A DNA stretch of 64,000 nucleotides from Warburgia ugandensis. Lineage: Eukaryota; Streptophyta; Magnoliopsida; Canellales; Canellaceae. This document shows, one piece after another, positions 24,101-38,400 of this stretch (the stretch's first letter is position 1; the number at the start of each line of letters is the position of its first letter). A program made the position numbers and the translations under genes. The stretch lies in the NCBI GenBank assembly GCA_035236585.1, contig CP141132.1, positions 20,497,945-20,561,944 of the forward strand. The letters run 5' to 3'. The notes beneath the pieces were generated by a model. That model saw nothing but the letters and a program-made list of their open reading frames with translations, ran no database searches and was not told the DNA's origin.

Positions 24101-27100
24101 TAGCCTTGAACTTGATGAATTTCAACTTTGCAGCTGTTCATCTATCTGTTCTCTTGGAGAGAAATTGGGATTAATATCATGCTATCGGGCTGAGTAATGT
24201 TCTTGTACAAGGTTTTAGGGGCATGAGACCACATGTTTTTATTATATTTTACATTTTAAGCATAGGACCTCTACCTTTCTTAAGGAGAATTTTCTAGATC
24301 AAAATAGGCGAACAACAGATTCTGATCGCTGGTGTTCATCAGCCTCTTAAAAGTCTTCAATAAGCATTCTCGTTTGTTGGAGATTAACTGCAAAAGCTTC
24401 TTTCAACTGCCAGGAACAATACACTGGCTTTTTTTTCCAAATACAATAAAGTCTTTTATGGACATGGTTTATGCAAAGTTGATAGGTTTGAATTAGGCAT
24501 TTAAGCTTTAATTGGGACACAGTACGATATGATGCATTCTGCTTTGTATATATTCCTTCCTTATTCCTTATGGTATGGTGTACGATATGAGTTTAGAAGG
24601 GGAACCGTGGTGTGATGGTAGAGTTGTCGTTGTGTTACCTAGAGGTCACGGGTTCGAGGTGTAGAAACAACATCTTGTGGAAATGCAAGGTAAGGATTCA
24701 TACTATAGAGATTAATGAATCATTTGTACTTTGATTGGAGCTTTTTACAGAGATTAATGAATAGAGCATTTCCATTGTAAAAGTTTTGTTACAAGCATCT
24801 TAGCAATTAGGTTTTGTTGTAGGGTTATGAAGCAATTTTGATTAAGCTGAGATTTACCTAGTTGATATGTTAATAGAAGAAAGCAACCCCTAGGGAGGAA
24901 CCCTATAAAACTCAAGAGATATCTTTTCCTTTCAATAAAAAGGGGCAGCCCCAGTCCATGAAGCTCCTGCTTATGCAGGGTCTGGGGAAGGGGCGGACCA
25001 CGGGGCCTAAAGTACGTAGCCTTACCTTGTATTTGCAAGAGGCTATTTCCACGCCTTGAACCCATGACCTCAAGGTCACACGACAACAACTTTTACTGTT
25101 GCGCCAAGGCTCCCCTTCATATCTTTTCCTTTCAATAAGATGTAAAAATGATTTTTTTACATGCAGTTCCCCTATTGAAACCCAAAATATAATGAAAAGA
25201 CATAAATACCTCCACTTAAAGTCACTTATGAGGGGTATAATGGTTGTAACCACTTATAACATAAAGCAAAAGAACAAAGCAAACTTAAATGACACCTAAA
25301 CTATGCCAAAAGATGTTAGCTACTCCTAACTTGGAAATATGCACTTTCTATGCGTATTCCTCTGTATCATCTTCAAGTTTGCTGGTGGCTAAGTAGATGG
25401 ATGGTATTCAAATCTGCCATGTTAAAAGTTCTGGAGATCGCTATCAAGTTTGGAATGTTGATGACATAAGCACCGTCATTGATCTTTTTGATGATGCAAT
25501 GTGGTCCAATCTTCCTTGGTTTCAACTTATTATATGTACACCCATTGGAAAACGCCATTTAACTAAAATACCATCACTTCATTGCCAACCTCAAATGTCT
25601 TGGATTGATGTTGTTGCTCTACCGCTGCCTTATACTATGCATTAGATGACTCCAAATGTTTCTTGACCTCCTCATGAATCAGCAAAATGCTCTGCTGCTA
25701 TGTGACCATGAAAGGAGGGAAGGGGAATAAGGTTGAGAGTGTGCTTCTGAGTTCTCCCGTAAACCACCTCAGAAGGAGTCTTGCCCTTGGAGCGGTTTTG
25801 CAAGTTGTTGTAGGAAAACTCAGCTTGTGCTAGTGCAACATCCCTGTTTAGGCTTATGACCAGACAAACTATGCAATATGTTGCCAAATGTACGATGGAC
25901 AGCCCTTGTTTGCCCATTTGTCTGTGGATGACAAGTATTGCTAAGTTGGAGTTCTAAGTTAAAACAATGCCATAAAGTCCTTTAGAAATGCCTCAAAAAC
26001 TTAGAGTTGCAATAAGATGTAATTGACTTCGGAATCTCTTATTAGCACACAACTTCTCTGAAGAAAAGATTGGCAATGAAAGTTGCATCAGCAGTCTTAT
26101 GACATGGAATGAAGTGTGCCATCTTGGAAATATCCACAGAAATGAAAACTGAATTGTGTTGCCTTTGGTTGTGTGTGAGCCCCAAAACGAAGTCTGTGGA
26201 CATATCCTTTCAAGGGCCACGGGAACTGGTAATGGCATATACAAACCTATGTTTTGTACATGCCCTTTTGTGGCTTGATGTGTGGCAAAATGCTGCACAA
26301 GTCTGCCTACATCACGCTCAAGGTGTTGCCAAATATAACTATTCTCAACCATCTCTATGGTCTTGTCTCGTCCAAGATGGCCACCTAATCCTCCATGGTG
26401 CAATTCTTTAAGAATCTGCTCCAGTAGTGAACCTTACAGAATGCATAAACATGAACCCAGAAAAAGAAAGCCATCATGTAGCAAATAGTTACTTGGCTGA
26501 GTGAAGTTGTAAACCTCTTAAATCTGTTGAAACTACGGATTTGTGGTATATAATTCTTTGAAACATTCGAAATTGTTAACCTTAGCACATGCAATTTTCA
26601 GGAAGTAACTCTGATACTCAAGGAGTTGGCTACCTTATTCAACTTACTTGACTTATGGTTTAGGATTAATGCGAATTCTTGTAGGAAAGCAATCCAATGA
26701 GCATGCATAAGATAATAATTGGTTGGACCGTTGGTGATTTTAGTGCCTCATGCTTAGTATAAAGCACAAACTCGTGCTGGACTAAGTAATGCTTTCAGTA
26801 TTTCAATGCTTGCACCACAGCATACAATTTGTGAACATAGGCGGACCATTTCTTGCGAGCCTCACTAAGTTTCTTGCTATAAAATGCAACTGCTCGATCC
26901 TCCTGAAAAAGTACAGCTTTGATCTTGATGCAGGAAGCATCACACCCCACTTCGAACAACTTATCCAAGCTTGAAAGGGCTAGAACAGGAGCGATAATGA
27001 GTTTGGTCCTTGGTGATCTGAAATCTCTTTTCTGCCTGTAGAATCTACACAAATGTGCCTTTCTTCAAGTAGTTAGTCATAGGACTTACTATGTTGCTGA

Positions 27101-30100
27101 AATTTGTACAAATGACGACAAAAATGTGGCTGAAGCTTGAAACAACCTCTTCTCATGAATGTTTCTCTGAGTAGGCCATTCTCATATGGCTTTTATCTCG
27201 TCTTCATCAACCTTCATACCCCATGTAGCCCAACAGTACCAGCTGATGTGTAATTTCACTTTTTCAAGTTCACACATAACTTATGCTCCTGCAGGATGGT
27301 GAAGTTAGTGCATGAATCAGCAAAGTGGTCGGATACAGACCATGTATTCACAGGCACAAGGGATGCGACTTGCGCTTGGAGGGACTAGGACTGCCTAGTT
27401 GTGCAACTAGTTCCCTAGGTGCAAAATTAATTAATTAAATTTTTTTTAAAAAGGGATGGAGTGACAGAAGTCTTGAGAATCCAAGATAAGGTCACGGTGA
27501 GACGAGCCATTTAGGAAAATCCAAAATAAATCTAAAATTTCAAAAAATATTAAAAAAGAAGAAAAACATAAGAATATAAGTACATGAACAAATGCTAATC
27601 AAATTAGTGAAATAAAATCCTTAAGTAATAAGCAACCTAAGGTCAAATCAAACAACATCAACTGAATGCTCCCCAACGAAAGATAATAACAAATGTGAAA
27701 AGAATGAAATGGAGTTGTTGTTTTTAGCATTAGAATAGAAACTGGTGGAGATTTGGTACAAAAACAAACTTGAAAAAAAAAGTACTGTCTTTCATGTTTT
27801 TAAGTAGAAATTTTAGAAAAAAACAAAAACAGTAAAAGACCATGAAAGATATTAACAAACATGATCTTCATGAAATGGAGTTATCGTTTTTAGCATTAGA
27901 ATGGAAACTAGTGAAGATTTGTTTCAAAAACAAATATGAAAATAAGAATACTACTGTAGTTCACGTTTTTTTAGAAGAAATTAACAAAAAAATTGAAAAA
28001 CAGTAAAAAGAAACATGAAAGATATGAAAAGAATGAAATGAAGTTGTCATTTTTAACATTAGAATGGAAACAAATAGAAAAATAAAAAACCATAGTGTAT
28101 TTCACGTTTTTTAGTAGAAAATAACAAAAAGATAAAAAGGGGAAAAATATGACAGATATGAAAAGAATGAAATGGAGTTGTTGTCTTTAGCTTTAGAATG
28201 GAAAACCTTGGAGAAAAGAATGAAATGGAGTTGTCATTTTTAACATTAGAATGGAAACAAATAGAAAAATAAAAAACCATAGTGTATTTCATGTTTTTCA
28301 GTAGAAAATAACAAAAAGATAAAAAGGGGAAAAATATGAAAGATATGAAAAGAATGAATTGGAGTTGTCGTCTTTAGCTTTAGAATGGAAAACCTTGGAG
28401 ATTTGTTAAAAAAAAATAAAAAATTGTAATGTATTTCACATTTTTGGTAAAAAATACAGGAAAATACAAAACATAAAACATTAAATATATGAAAATAAAT
28501 GGAAAGAATGAAATGAACTTTTCATTTTTAGCATTAGAATGTAGATAGGTTGAGATTTCAAACAAAAAACAAGCATCAAACAACAAAAACGAAAAGATGG
28601 TACTGTTTTTACCTTTTTTTAGAAAAAAGATAATAACAAAAAAGCAAGATTAATCCTTTGTTTCTTACCTTCAATTGCTTGAACTAGGCTTTGATCGGTG
28701 ATGGAAGATGAGGAATGTTGTGGGAATACTTGGAATGGGCCGAAATGAGCTTGGGGAAGAAAAAGAAGAAGAAAGAAAATGACAAATAAGGGTTTTATAT
28801 CAGTTATTGGTGCTTGGAATGTGGGGTGCAAAAGTTGCCAGGTGCAACTAGTCACACATGGTACGCCTTTTTGTGCCTAGTGACTAGTCATGCTTGTGAC
28901 TACGCAGGATATGTATCTGCCATAAATGAGTATGTTGTCAAAATATACAATAACATAATTCCCAATTAGTGGCTTCAGTGCATGGGTTATTAGGCGCATA
29001 AAGGTGCTCGGTTCATTAGAGAGTCCAAATGGCAAAACCAGCCACTCATACAAGCGTTCTTTATTTTAAATGCAAAATTTTCACTAATTTCATGGGCGTA
29101 TTGTAATTTGGTGACAGCCACTTCATAGATTATTTTTTGAGAACACTCGTGCACCATTTATCATGTCCAACATATCATCTAAATGAGAAATAGGAAGCCT
29201 ATATTTCACCATGATTTTGTTTATTGCCCTGCTGTCCACCCACATATGCTAGCTACCATCTTTCTTTGGTGTTAATAAAGCTGGGACAACATAGTGACTT
29301 ATGCTGACATGAACAATCTCTTATGCAACAACTGCTCCATCAGACCCTAAAGGATCTCATGTTCCTTAGGGCTCATCCTGTTTTGTGCAAGGTTTGGCAA
29401 ATTTGCACCTGCTACTAGATCAAAGGCACGTTGAATATCTGGCCTTGGTGGCAACCCATCTGGTAACTCGTCAGGAAACATTGCTGCAAATTCCTCAAAA
29501 AGAGGCTTCAAACTCTCTGGTATTAGAGCGGGTTGTGGTTCATCTCTTTTTGTTACCACAGAATAAAATTTTCCTGTTTCCTTAGCATCCTCCATGAATT
29601 TTCGAGTGAGAAGAAGGACACACTCATGCACATGAGAAGCTTCATGTTGGTCCTTCATGCTCACAGGAGAGAGCAATTTTCTTTCTATCTTTGTAAAATA
29701 TGGAAAGGTTGTCATAGCCCTTATGAGTAACATCATAATCATACTGCTAGGGATGCCCCAAAATAATGTCTAATATCTATGTCTAGGGCATTAAATAAAA
29801 TCCAATGAAAATAAAACATTACCCAATGAAAAGGAAATCTTGTACTAGCGTGTGATGTGCTGCTAATGTCCATCCTGAATCCACCCAGCTAGCTCTGGTG
29901 CCGGATGTGGTGTCATGTGTAGTCCTCACTTTTCAACCACCACCTTTACTACAATATTTTTTCTTCACAGCCGTTGTGCACACTCATGTTACAAACTAGC
30001 CCCTTCACTATGCACTTGGTACGAAACATTTTATGGTGCTGCGACTGAGGTACATCTGCGTTGTCATATGCAAAAGCCGTCTCAACACTCCAAAAATTTT

Positions 30101-33100
30101 GCCCTCATCTGCATATGCCCATTGTGCATCTTCCAATTCTGTCTTCACTTTGGCCATCGTCAAATGACTCGTCTGTTTGCTGGTCAACCTACTTGTCCTC
30201 TTGTTGAACTAGTGCATTAATATGCCTAGTACATGGCTGTGGGCAATTAGAAGAGATGTACAATCATTCTCCACAACCATAACATTTATTTCCCTTCGGA
30301 AAAGCATATGGATTTTTGCTTGCAAGTTTGGTTGCGTGCCTTATTGGTTGCTCCTGGGACACCAATTTCTTCTTCTAATTGGTTTGGTTGATGGGGGGAT
30401 GTTCCCACAGATTGTATTCGAAGTAGGCTGCTAGTTGCCTGTTGTAATTTCTTTTCCTTTTTGCTGGTCCTCATCAAAACATAGAGATCCTCCTCTATAT
30501 ACCCGCTTTGACGATTGGTCGCCGAAAGAAAAATTTTCTTACTGCATTTTTGCTTTAGTGGGCAATCGGATTGCTTCACTCAAACTCCAGATCTCTTGCA
30601 TTGCTACCTTCTGTTGTAAAATTGGTTTCAATCCGCCAACAAACCTAGTAGCCTTTAGGAAATCTGTCTCCATCAATTCATTACGTATGGAAAGTCTAAA
30701 AAAAATTGTGGCATATTCGAACACTTCTTTGCCTTATCAGTAGTTTTGATACTGATTAAACAACATTTGATTATAATCATGTGGAAGGAATTGGCATCGT
30801 AAAAGTTGTTTCATGTGTAGTTAGTACTTAATTGGCTCTTTTCCCATCCTTGGGCACATCATCTGTAACTGTTGCCGCCATACAAATATGCCTCCTTTCA
30901 ATTTGTAGGTCACCAACTTCATCTTCTTATGTTTTAGGATGTCCGCATGGTCAAAGAATTGCTCCACCTCCATGGGCTAGTCTAGCAAATCCTCAACATG
31001 CAACTGCCCATTAAAAGTGGGAAGATGTTTCTTCATCTTATAATATGTTTCATGGTCATTTCCTCCTCAAAATTGTTGCTGACCCCTATATAATTGCCTA
31101 CCTTCTTCAAATCGTTTCTCCTGAGTGTCCAAAACATCCTCCTTGTCACCAGAATCCTCTGGAGGAATAAAATGTTCCTATTGGCTTACACCTAAAACAG
31201 TTTTGAGATAACTAGCTGGTTGAACAATGTGGTGTTCACTTTGTATCCTAGGGTTTTTGTGCCCAACCATTTCTGCAATCACTCCACCACAAGCCCCATT
31301 ATTGGTGGGAAGTTCCTCACTGCTAGATCTTCAGATTCGCCATTGCTTCATTCATCTGACACATAGATGCTTGTAAACCCTGGAGGGTTTCCAAGATAAC
31401 ACTCATCATGTTGTTGTCCTCTTGTGAAATAGTAGCATCTTTATCTCCACTGGAAACCATCACAGTGATCTTCCTGCTTTGCTACCACCTTATTGAACGA
31501 TTTCAATCAACTAGAGATTTATCTTGTTGAAATCGCTGAAGTACAAAGTCCTAGGGAGAAACCCTAGAAATGTTATATAAAACTCAAAGAGAAGTCTTTT
31601 CCTTTCAATAAGATGTAAAAATCACGTTTTTACATGTATTCCTCCTATTAAAAACCCAAAAGATAATGAAAAGACATAAATACCCTCACTTAATTATGAC
31701 GGGTATAATGGTCCTAACAACTTAAAATGTAAAACGAAACAGCAAAATAGATTTAAATAACACTTAAACTATACCAAAAAGATGCTAGCTGCTTCCAAGT
31801 GCTTTTAGGCTTAGAAATACACTCTTTCTTAGTGGATTTGGCATGAATAATGCTCTCAAGGTAAGTATGCACGTGTTCCTCTATATTATAGGGTTAGGAA
31901 AAGCATCTTGAACTGTACACTATATAATAGTTCAAGAAAGGAGGTGAGATACTTGTTAATACTTGTGGCATTATTTTGTTTTCTGTTTTAGCCAAGTAGA
32001 AGATTTGCTATTAGGTTATCTACTGGGTGCATTTCATATGTTGCTTGGGAGAACATTGTACTATGACCAAAGTGCAACTCGTTGTAAAATGTGAAATACA
32101 TATCTTTCCATGAAGAATGTAGAAAAAATACAAATTTTCCCAATCTAGGAAGTTTTAAATCCAAGTTTTGCTAAGAGGAGGGTCTTAGCCTTAGTTGTTA
32201 GTGCCTTATTGGGTTCCGAAATAATCTGCTTTCTCACTGTATGTACAAATAATACCAGCTGATATAGATGGGTTTAAGTTTTTTCTTTATTAAATGCAGG
32301 TTAATACCTGTAATACTGGTTGTTTGACCGATACTGTCAGTGTTGATACGTATTGACCAGTACCAATATTTGAGTATTTTGTACTTTTTTCTGACCAAAA
32401 CCACTAATGCAGATGTACTGGCTGTTATGGTACTGAGATTGACAACTAAGGTTCTGGTCTTCTTAATTAGCAAAAGATTGTAGATTAAATTACAAAATTT
32501 GGAGTTCAGCATATATTGGACAGTGAAGGTGATGCTTAATCAGCATTTGTCCACAAGCCTATCTATCCATGTATGTAACTGTGAGGATTTGATCCTAGAA
32601 AACAATGGAAAACATGAAGCTTAGGTGGTTAGGATCCCTTCTATGGAAGTGATGGAGACGAGAACATACAATATGGATTAATTGAGATCAGACTTTCAGG
32701 TTTTATTTAAAGCAGTTCTCTTTGAAGGAAAGATATTCAAAGAAGGAAATCTCATGCGTTTCACGAATTTTATTTTCCTAGAGTAGATAAGTTAAATTTG
32801 ATCTGAAAGTATTCCTTGGTAGTTCATGTCTGAAATAATTGAGTTGTACTCAGGATTGATGGGAAATAGTTTTATACTTGAAAGAGAATTAAACAGTTGA
32901 TTTGTTCTTAGTTCTGGTTATTACTTCTGCTATATCTGTAGCTAAGTAACTGGGGCCACAACAGCACCTGTTTATCCTGAATCCCTCCAAGCTGATGTGG
33001 GAAAAGGGGAAGTCATTGGAGCTTATCAACCATAGGAATGCCTATTTGACTTTACTTTGCTAGCCACGAGATCTCTTTTGGCACACGTGTACTTGCATTA

Positions 33101-35338
33101 GTATGTCTCACAGAGAGTCTAGCACACTTGTTTACTACTGTCCAGGACATTATTATATCACTCACTTGAAGTTCCATACCATGCTATAACAATGATAGGA
33201 GTTACTAAATCTGTTCTTTATACTTATTATCTGTTTCCTCTCAGCCATTTTCTGTTGAAATTCTAATTTTCCTCCAGTATATGAGGCCATATTCATAAAC
33301 TTAGCCCAAGATATAGTTTGGTCCATTCAAGTTAACCAAAGTTCTATTTTGTGTCTCCATGGGACTGGATATGTTAAGTGTATGATCATTGGACATGGTC
33401 ATTCAAGATTAGGCACAATGAGGGCTGCCATTTGGGGAGGATGATGTTCCGCACATAATAAGATAGAAAAGTATAATGCTAGATCCATAACATGCCAAAA
33501 AGAAGAACAAGAATACTTATCAGTAGATTGATTGAGGACTCTTCCTTCTAGAACATCTAGCAATTTTCACAAGTCTTATCAATACCAATAACTTATCCTC
33601 TAGGATTGAATCAACACACGTGAAAGGCATCAAGTATAATGATTCAAGAAGTGTCTTAAAAAATGAATGCTTTTGTATTGTACTATAGTTGCCATGTATA
33701 GGCTCCATGACAATTCTCCTCATATACATATGATAATAAATATATGAGGGGCTCCTTACATTAGTGCAGGCAATCATTTTGGTTTTCTACTCAACATAGA
33801 CATTGTTGGTTGATCATTGGCTAGATCTAGGATTTCAAAAAATTGTATGTAAGGGGAAGGCACGAAGTCATAGTAAGATCTGCTGAAAATGAAATTCTGT
33901 TAATAATCGAATAGAGGTGGACTTATCAATATCATAATGATAGGAAGAGTTGCTAATTTGAAGTTTTTTCATTAAAGTTATTGTCTATTTTCATAGTTTT
34001 CTGTTTTAGCTAATCGGATTGTTTCCTTTTCCTGTTATGTTCCTATTTTGAGTTGTATTAGCCAATATTGGTGATTTGCTTTTAGGAGAAGTTCCTTTCT
34101 TTAGCTTTAGAAACGTATCGATATATATATATATATAATTGCCATTTGGCTAGAATTAAGAAGAAAAATACAAAATTGCCTTTGGTTAAGAATTTATCTC
34201 AGCTCACACCAACTGGTATCAGAACCATCTGATCCCAGCAAACTTCCTGCGGATCATCTCTGTTTTGGAGAAGTTTTTGGAATTATTTCTGATCTGTACC
34301 GGCAGTTTTCAGACAGATTATCTGCTGCTATTTCTATTATTTCGGTTGTATCTTCTGTTAGCAATAGCTACATCGAGAGAACTCTATTTGAGGTGTTTTT
34401 GCAGCTTTAGGAGGCTCTCGACAAAGACTACAGAATATGTTTTGGTTGAAAGAATGGAAGCAGCTATTCAATCTATCAAAGGGATGGTAAACCTTTGTTA
34501 CAAGCAATCACATAAATGTCACAGTAGTGAGGGAATTTTCAAAATCCATGGTAGCTGATGACAAGATGGTACCATTATTAACACTGGGCTACGGGCAATC
34601 AACAGAAGGAGATCAATCTCCCATATGACCTAGTAGTCTTCATGGACGAGTCGCACAATCTACAAAAAGGAAGAATTAGATTGGTACTAATTGTTTGGTG
34701 AAATATTTCCATGATCCCATATCACATTTTTGGCCACAGGTCTCCCTTTTAAGAAGGATAGTGAAGACAAATCATTACAATGATAATCTCCTACTTGTGG
34801 CAATCTTCAAATTCTTAGAATGATATCCTAGTGATTGCATAACTAAGTTGAAGGATCAAGATCTGTACCTTGGGGACAAGGTTCAAGTTAAGTTGATGTG
34901 GAATATTAATAACATTAGAGGGGTGCAATTATCAATATGATAGTGATTGGATGAGTTTGCTTAGGAATCTTTTCATGCAAGTTATCATCCTTTTATAGTT
35001 TCTTGTTTTAGCTTATACGATTATTTCTTTTTCTATTGTCTTTCTACTTTAATTTGTATTAGCCAATAGTGGTGATTTTTATAGGAGAAGTTTCACATAA
35101 GTCTATAAATATTAATTGTCATTTGGCTAGAATTAAGAAGAGAAAATACAAACTGCCTTTGGCTAGGAGTTGTGATTCTCTCAAATTGACCAAAAGGAGG
35201 TTCGTTCTCCTCTAATTGAACCATTTTATCTAGGTTCACGCCAAATTCAATGCTCTTATGCAATGAAATTAAGATGGAAGAGAAGATGATAAAAAGTGGA
35301 AGAAGAAGAAAGATGAAATGAAAAGAAACAAGAGAAAC

Positions 35339-35431
<93 letters not shown>

Positions 35432-38400
35432 CTCACATGTTTTCTACTCTATTACATATATACAAGAACCCTCAATATTATAGAATTGCTACTAATAAGT
35501 GGAACCGAACAACTGAAAATGCATGATGACTATAATGAACCACAATTCTTTACAAGTTACTTTCTCCTAAGTAACTTGCAATGTGTATTAGGAAATGTTA
35601 CTTCCCTTTTTCGACAGTTCTCTCAATTGGAGCATCATAATGCAAATCTAAATCTTCGTTTATTAAACTTACCATGGTAAATCTTGTTGTTATTTTAAGA
35701 CTGCCATGCTGAAAATATCTGATCTTACCATTTTCTTACTGAATGCGAGGCACATTATTTTTGTCAATCAGTCCTCATGCAATTAACAATCCTGGAGTTG
35801 TTTTTTAATAGGAAGATTTCATCTTTGAAATTACCTCTTGTACTTGTACTTAACTTTCAGAGTGTGTACTCTCTTGCTAATAGTTATTGTAAATTTGCTT
35901 TGCAGGTATGAACAGTTTCTATTAGAAGGAAAGCTGTTGGAGGTATTACTAGTTCCCTTTCTATGCTTTCACTCTCAAGAATCTGCCTATTTTAGCTGTC
36001 CTAAGGTTTCCTTATTGCCTGCACTCCATCTTTCCCTTAACTTCCTCCAAATTTCCTTGTCCGAACTTGATTCGAGGAATGCATACATGGTACAACACTG
36101 ACTTTAATATCTAACCTGTTTATTAATTTTTTCAATTATTAGATGAAAATGGCTCATTAAATTAACATGGTTTCAACTTCCAAAAGAGTTTCCAAGGCTA
36201 AGGAACATGATCCAAGTTTGAAATTGTTTTTTATCTCATGTACAACATCTACATGGTCTGCTGAGTGGTGGGGGTTACACTTCAGCATTTCAGACTGTTC
36301 TCAACTTGAAAATCGATTCAATATGTTTTGCTTTGAATGGAGAAATTGTTATAGGGAATTTGTATGTCTCCAAGAGGGTATATACTGGATGTGCATTTGT
36401 TATGGGACAGGATACTTTTGGGAACATATTCTTCTAGATCTTTCTCCAAGGAAAACCTCAAGTTAGCAAGTTTTATCAATCCCTTTGGGCAGATGAGATT
36501 CATTCCCTTTTATGAAGGACTTGGCTGTGCATGACTCTAGGGTGCTAGGAGTGTCATTGTCTGCTTTTACCATGATAGAACATTAACAGCTGATTACTTC
36601 TTATTTTAGTAACATTACCTTGATGCACCTTGTTCTGTGGTTGATCTTGTTTTTTTGATGGTTTTGCAATCTCTCCCAAAAAAATTGCTTTGGAAGATTA
36701 AACAATGATGTTAATTCGAAAGAAGCCCATTAACTTATGCCAAAGTTGTTATGATTGAGGTAGATATTGGTTGAAAATGAGAATGAAAGTCGTATGTTCT
36801 CTAACGGACTAAAGGGTGTAATTTATACACCAAAGACTATTCGCCATATAAAGAGAGGAGTATTCATTTGTCTCTGGAAAAGGAAAGAAGCTACTATGAG
36901 ATCGAATCACTTAGGTCTCCTAATTTGCAACTTACCCTACATAAATGGGTGCGGTGAAAAATAGGCAAGGGTTGCTAGGGTGTTCTCCCAGAAGTGACGC
37001 GCTACATCGGATCCCGGGTGTAGTGAAAAATGGGCAAGGGCTGTTAGAGCATCCCTTCAGAAGCAACGCGCTGCATAAAAAACTAGGTGCAGTGAAAAGT
37101 GGACGTGGGTTCATGTCATGGAGGCCGAGAAAGGCCATAGTAAATAGGATATCTCCAGAGCATAAGATTCGTATCGCCACATGGAATATAGGGACATTGA
37201 CAGGTAAGAGTTTGGAATAGTAGAGGCAATGAAACGTAGGAGAGTCAACATTGCTTGTATCCAAGAAACCAAGTGGAAAGGGGCTAAAGCTAGAGAAATA
37301 GATGGGTATAAATTATGGTACGTAAGAAAGGACAATAATAGAAATGTCTTAAGAATAATAGTGGATAAGGAATTAAAGGATAAAGTTGTGGACGTTAAAA
37401 GAATCAGTGATAGAATTATAATAATAAAACTTGTTCTAGGAGAGCAGATTATAAATGTTATAAGTGCATACGCACCATAAGTAGGGTTACATGATATACT
37501 CAATTGACAGTTTTGGGAAGATATAGAGGGAGCCATGCAAGAAATTCCCAACACTGAGGGGATATTTATAGGAGCAGACTTAAATGGCCATGTAGGAAAA
37601 GAAAAGGAAGGATATGATAGAATATACGGAGGGTATGGTATAGGTGAACGAAATGAGATGGGGGAGAATATCTTTGATTTTGCTTTGTCATATAACCTAG
37701 CCATTGCAAATACACTCTTTAAGAAGAGGGATGAACACTTAATAACCTTTAAAAGTGGACTTCATAAAAGCCAAATAGACTTTTTTCTACGTAGGAATAA
37801 TGAACGATCTATGTGTAAGGATTGTAAGGTGATACCCGGTGAGAGTTTAACCTCACAACATAGGTTAATGGTTATGGATATCCATATCAAAAGATGGAAG
37901 AAAGGAAATGAACTTAATAGGTATCCAAAAATTAAGTGGTGGAACTTAAAAGGAGAGAAAATAACCTCATTAAAAAGTAAGTTGATAGTAGAAGGAAATT
38001 AGAACTATGAAACAAAAGTAAATATCATGTGGATTAATATTGCTGAGTCCATTAAGAGAGTGGTAAAAGATGTCTTAGGAGTATCTAAAGGTAAAAGGCA
38101 ATTAGTAAAGGCAACATGGTGGTGGAGTAAACAGTGCAAAAAGTTATTAAAGAAAAACGGATGTGTTTTAAAGCACGACAAAAGACTAGAAATAATGAAA
38201 ACTATGAACAAAATAAGAATGCTAAAAAGGTTTCTAAGAGAATAGTAAGTGAGGTTAAACTTAAAGCATATGATGAGCTCTATAATAGACTAGGAACAAG
38301 AAAAGGTGAGAAAGATGTGTTTAAACTTGCAAAAGTAAGAGAATAGAAGGGTAAGGACTTAGATCATATTAGGTGCATCAGAAGCAATGATTAAAGGGTA

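Larger units (their letters stand above)
24828..31889 (-). mobile_element. Ty3/gypsy retrotransposon with both LTRs, defective
   Basis: LTRs are at 24828-25369 (carrying a SINE) and 31494-31889. The minus strand gives the order 5' LTR, PBS, gag, protease/RT, RNase H, integrase, 3' LTR. The PBS, read in reverse at about 31473-31487, is TGGTAGCAAAGCAGG, a mutated tRNA-Met site. A ggtta/gggtta motif flanks both ends (24822-24827; 31891-31896), consistent with a target duplication. It is interrupted by the dispersed repeat 27352-28900 and by many stops. It is antisense in AUG3 intron 1. Confidence 0.82.

Noticed and set aside
35318-35427. Glu-Arg repeat proteins (also at 40080-40352 and 52467-52655)
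   Set aside because: They are translations of (GA)n microsatellites.
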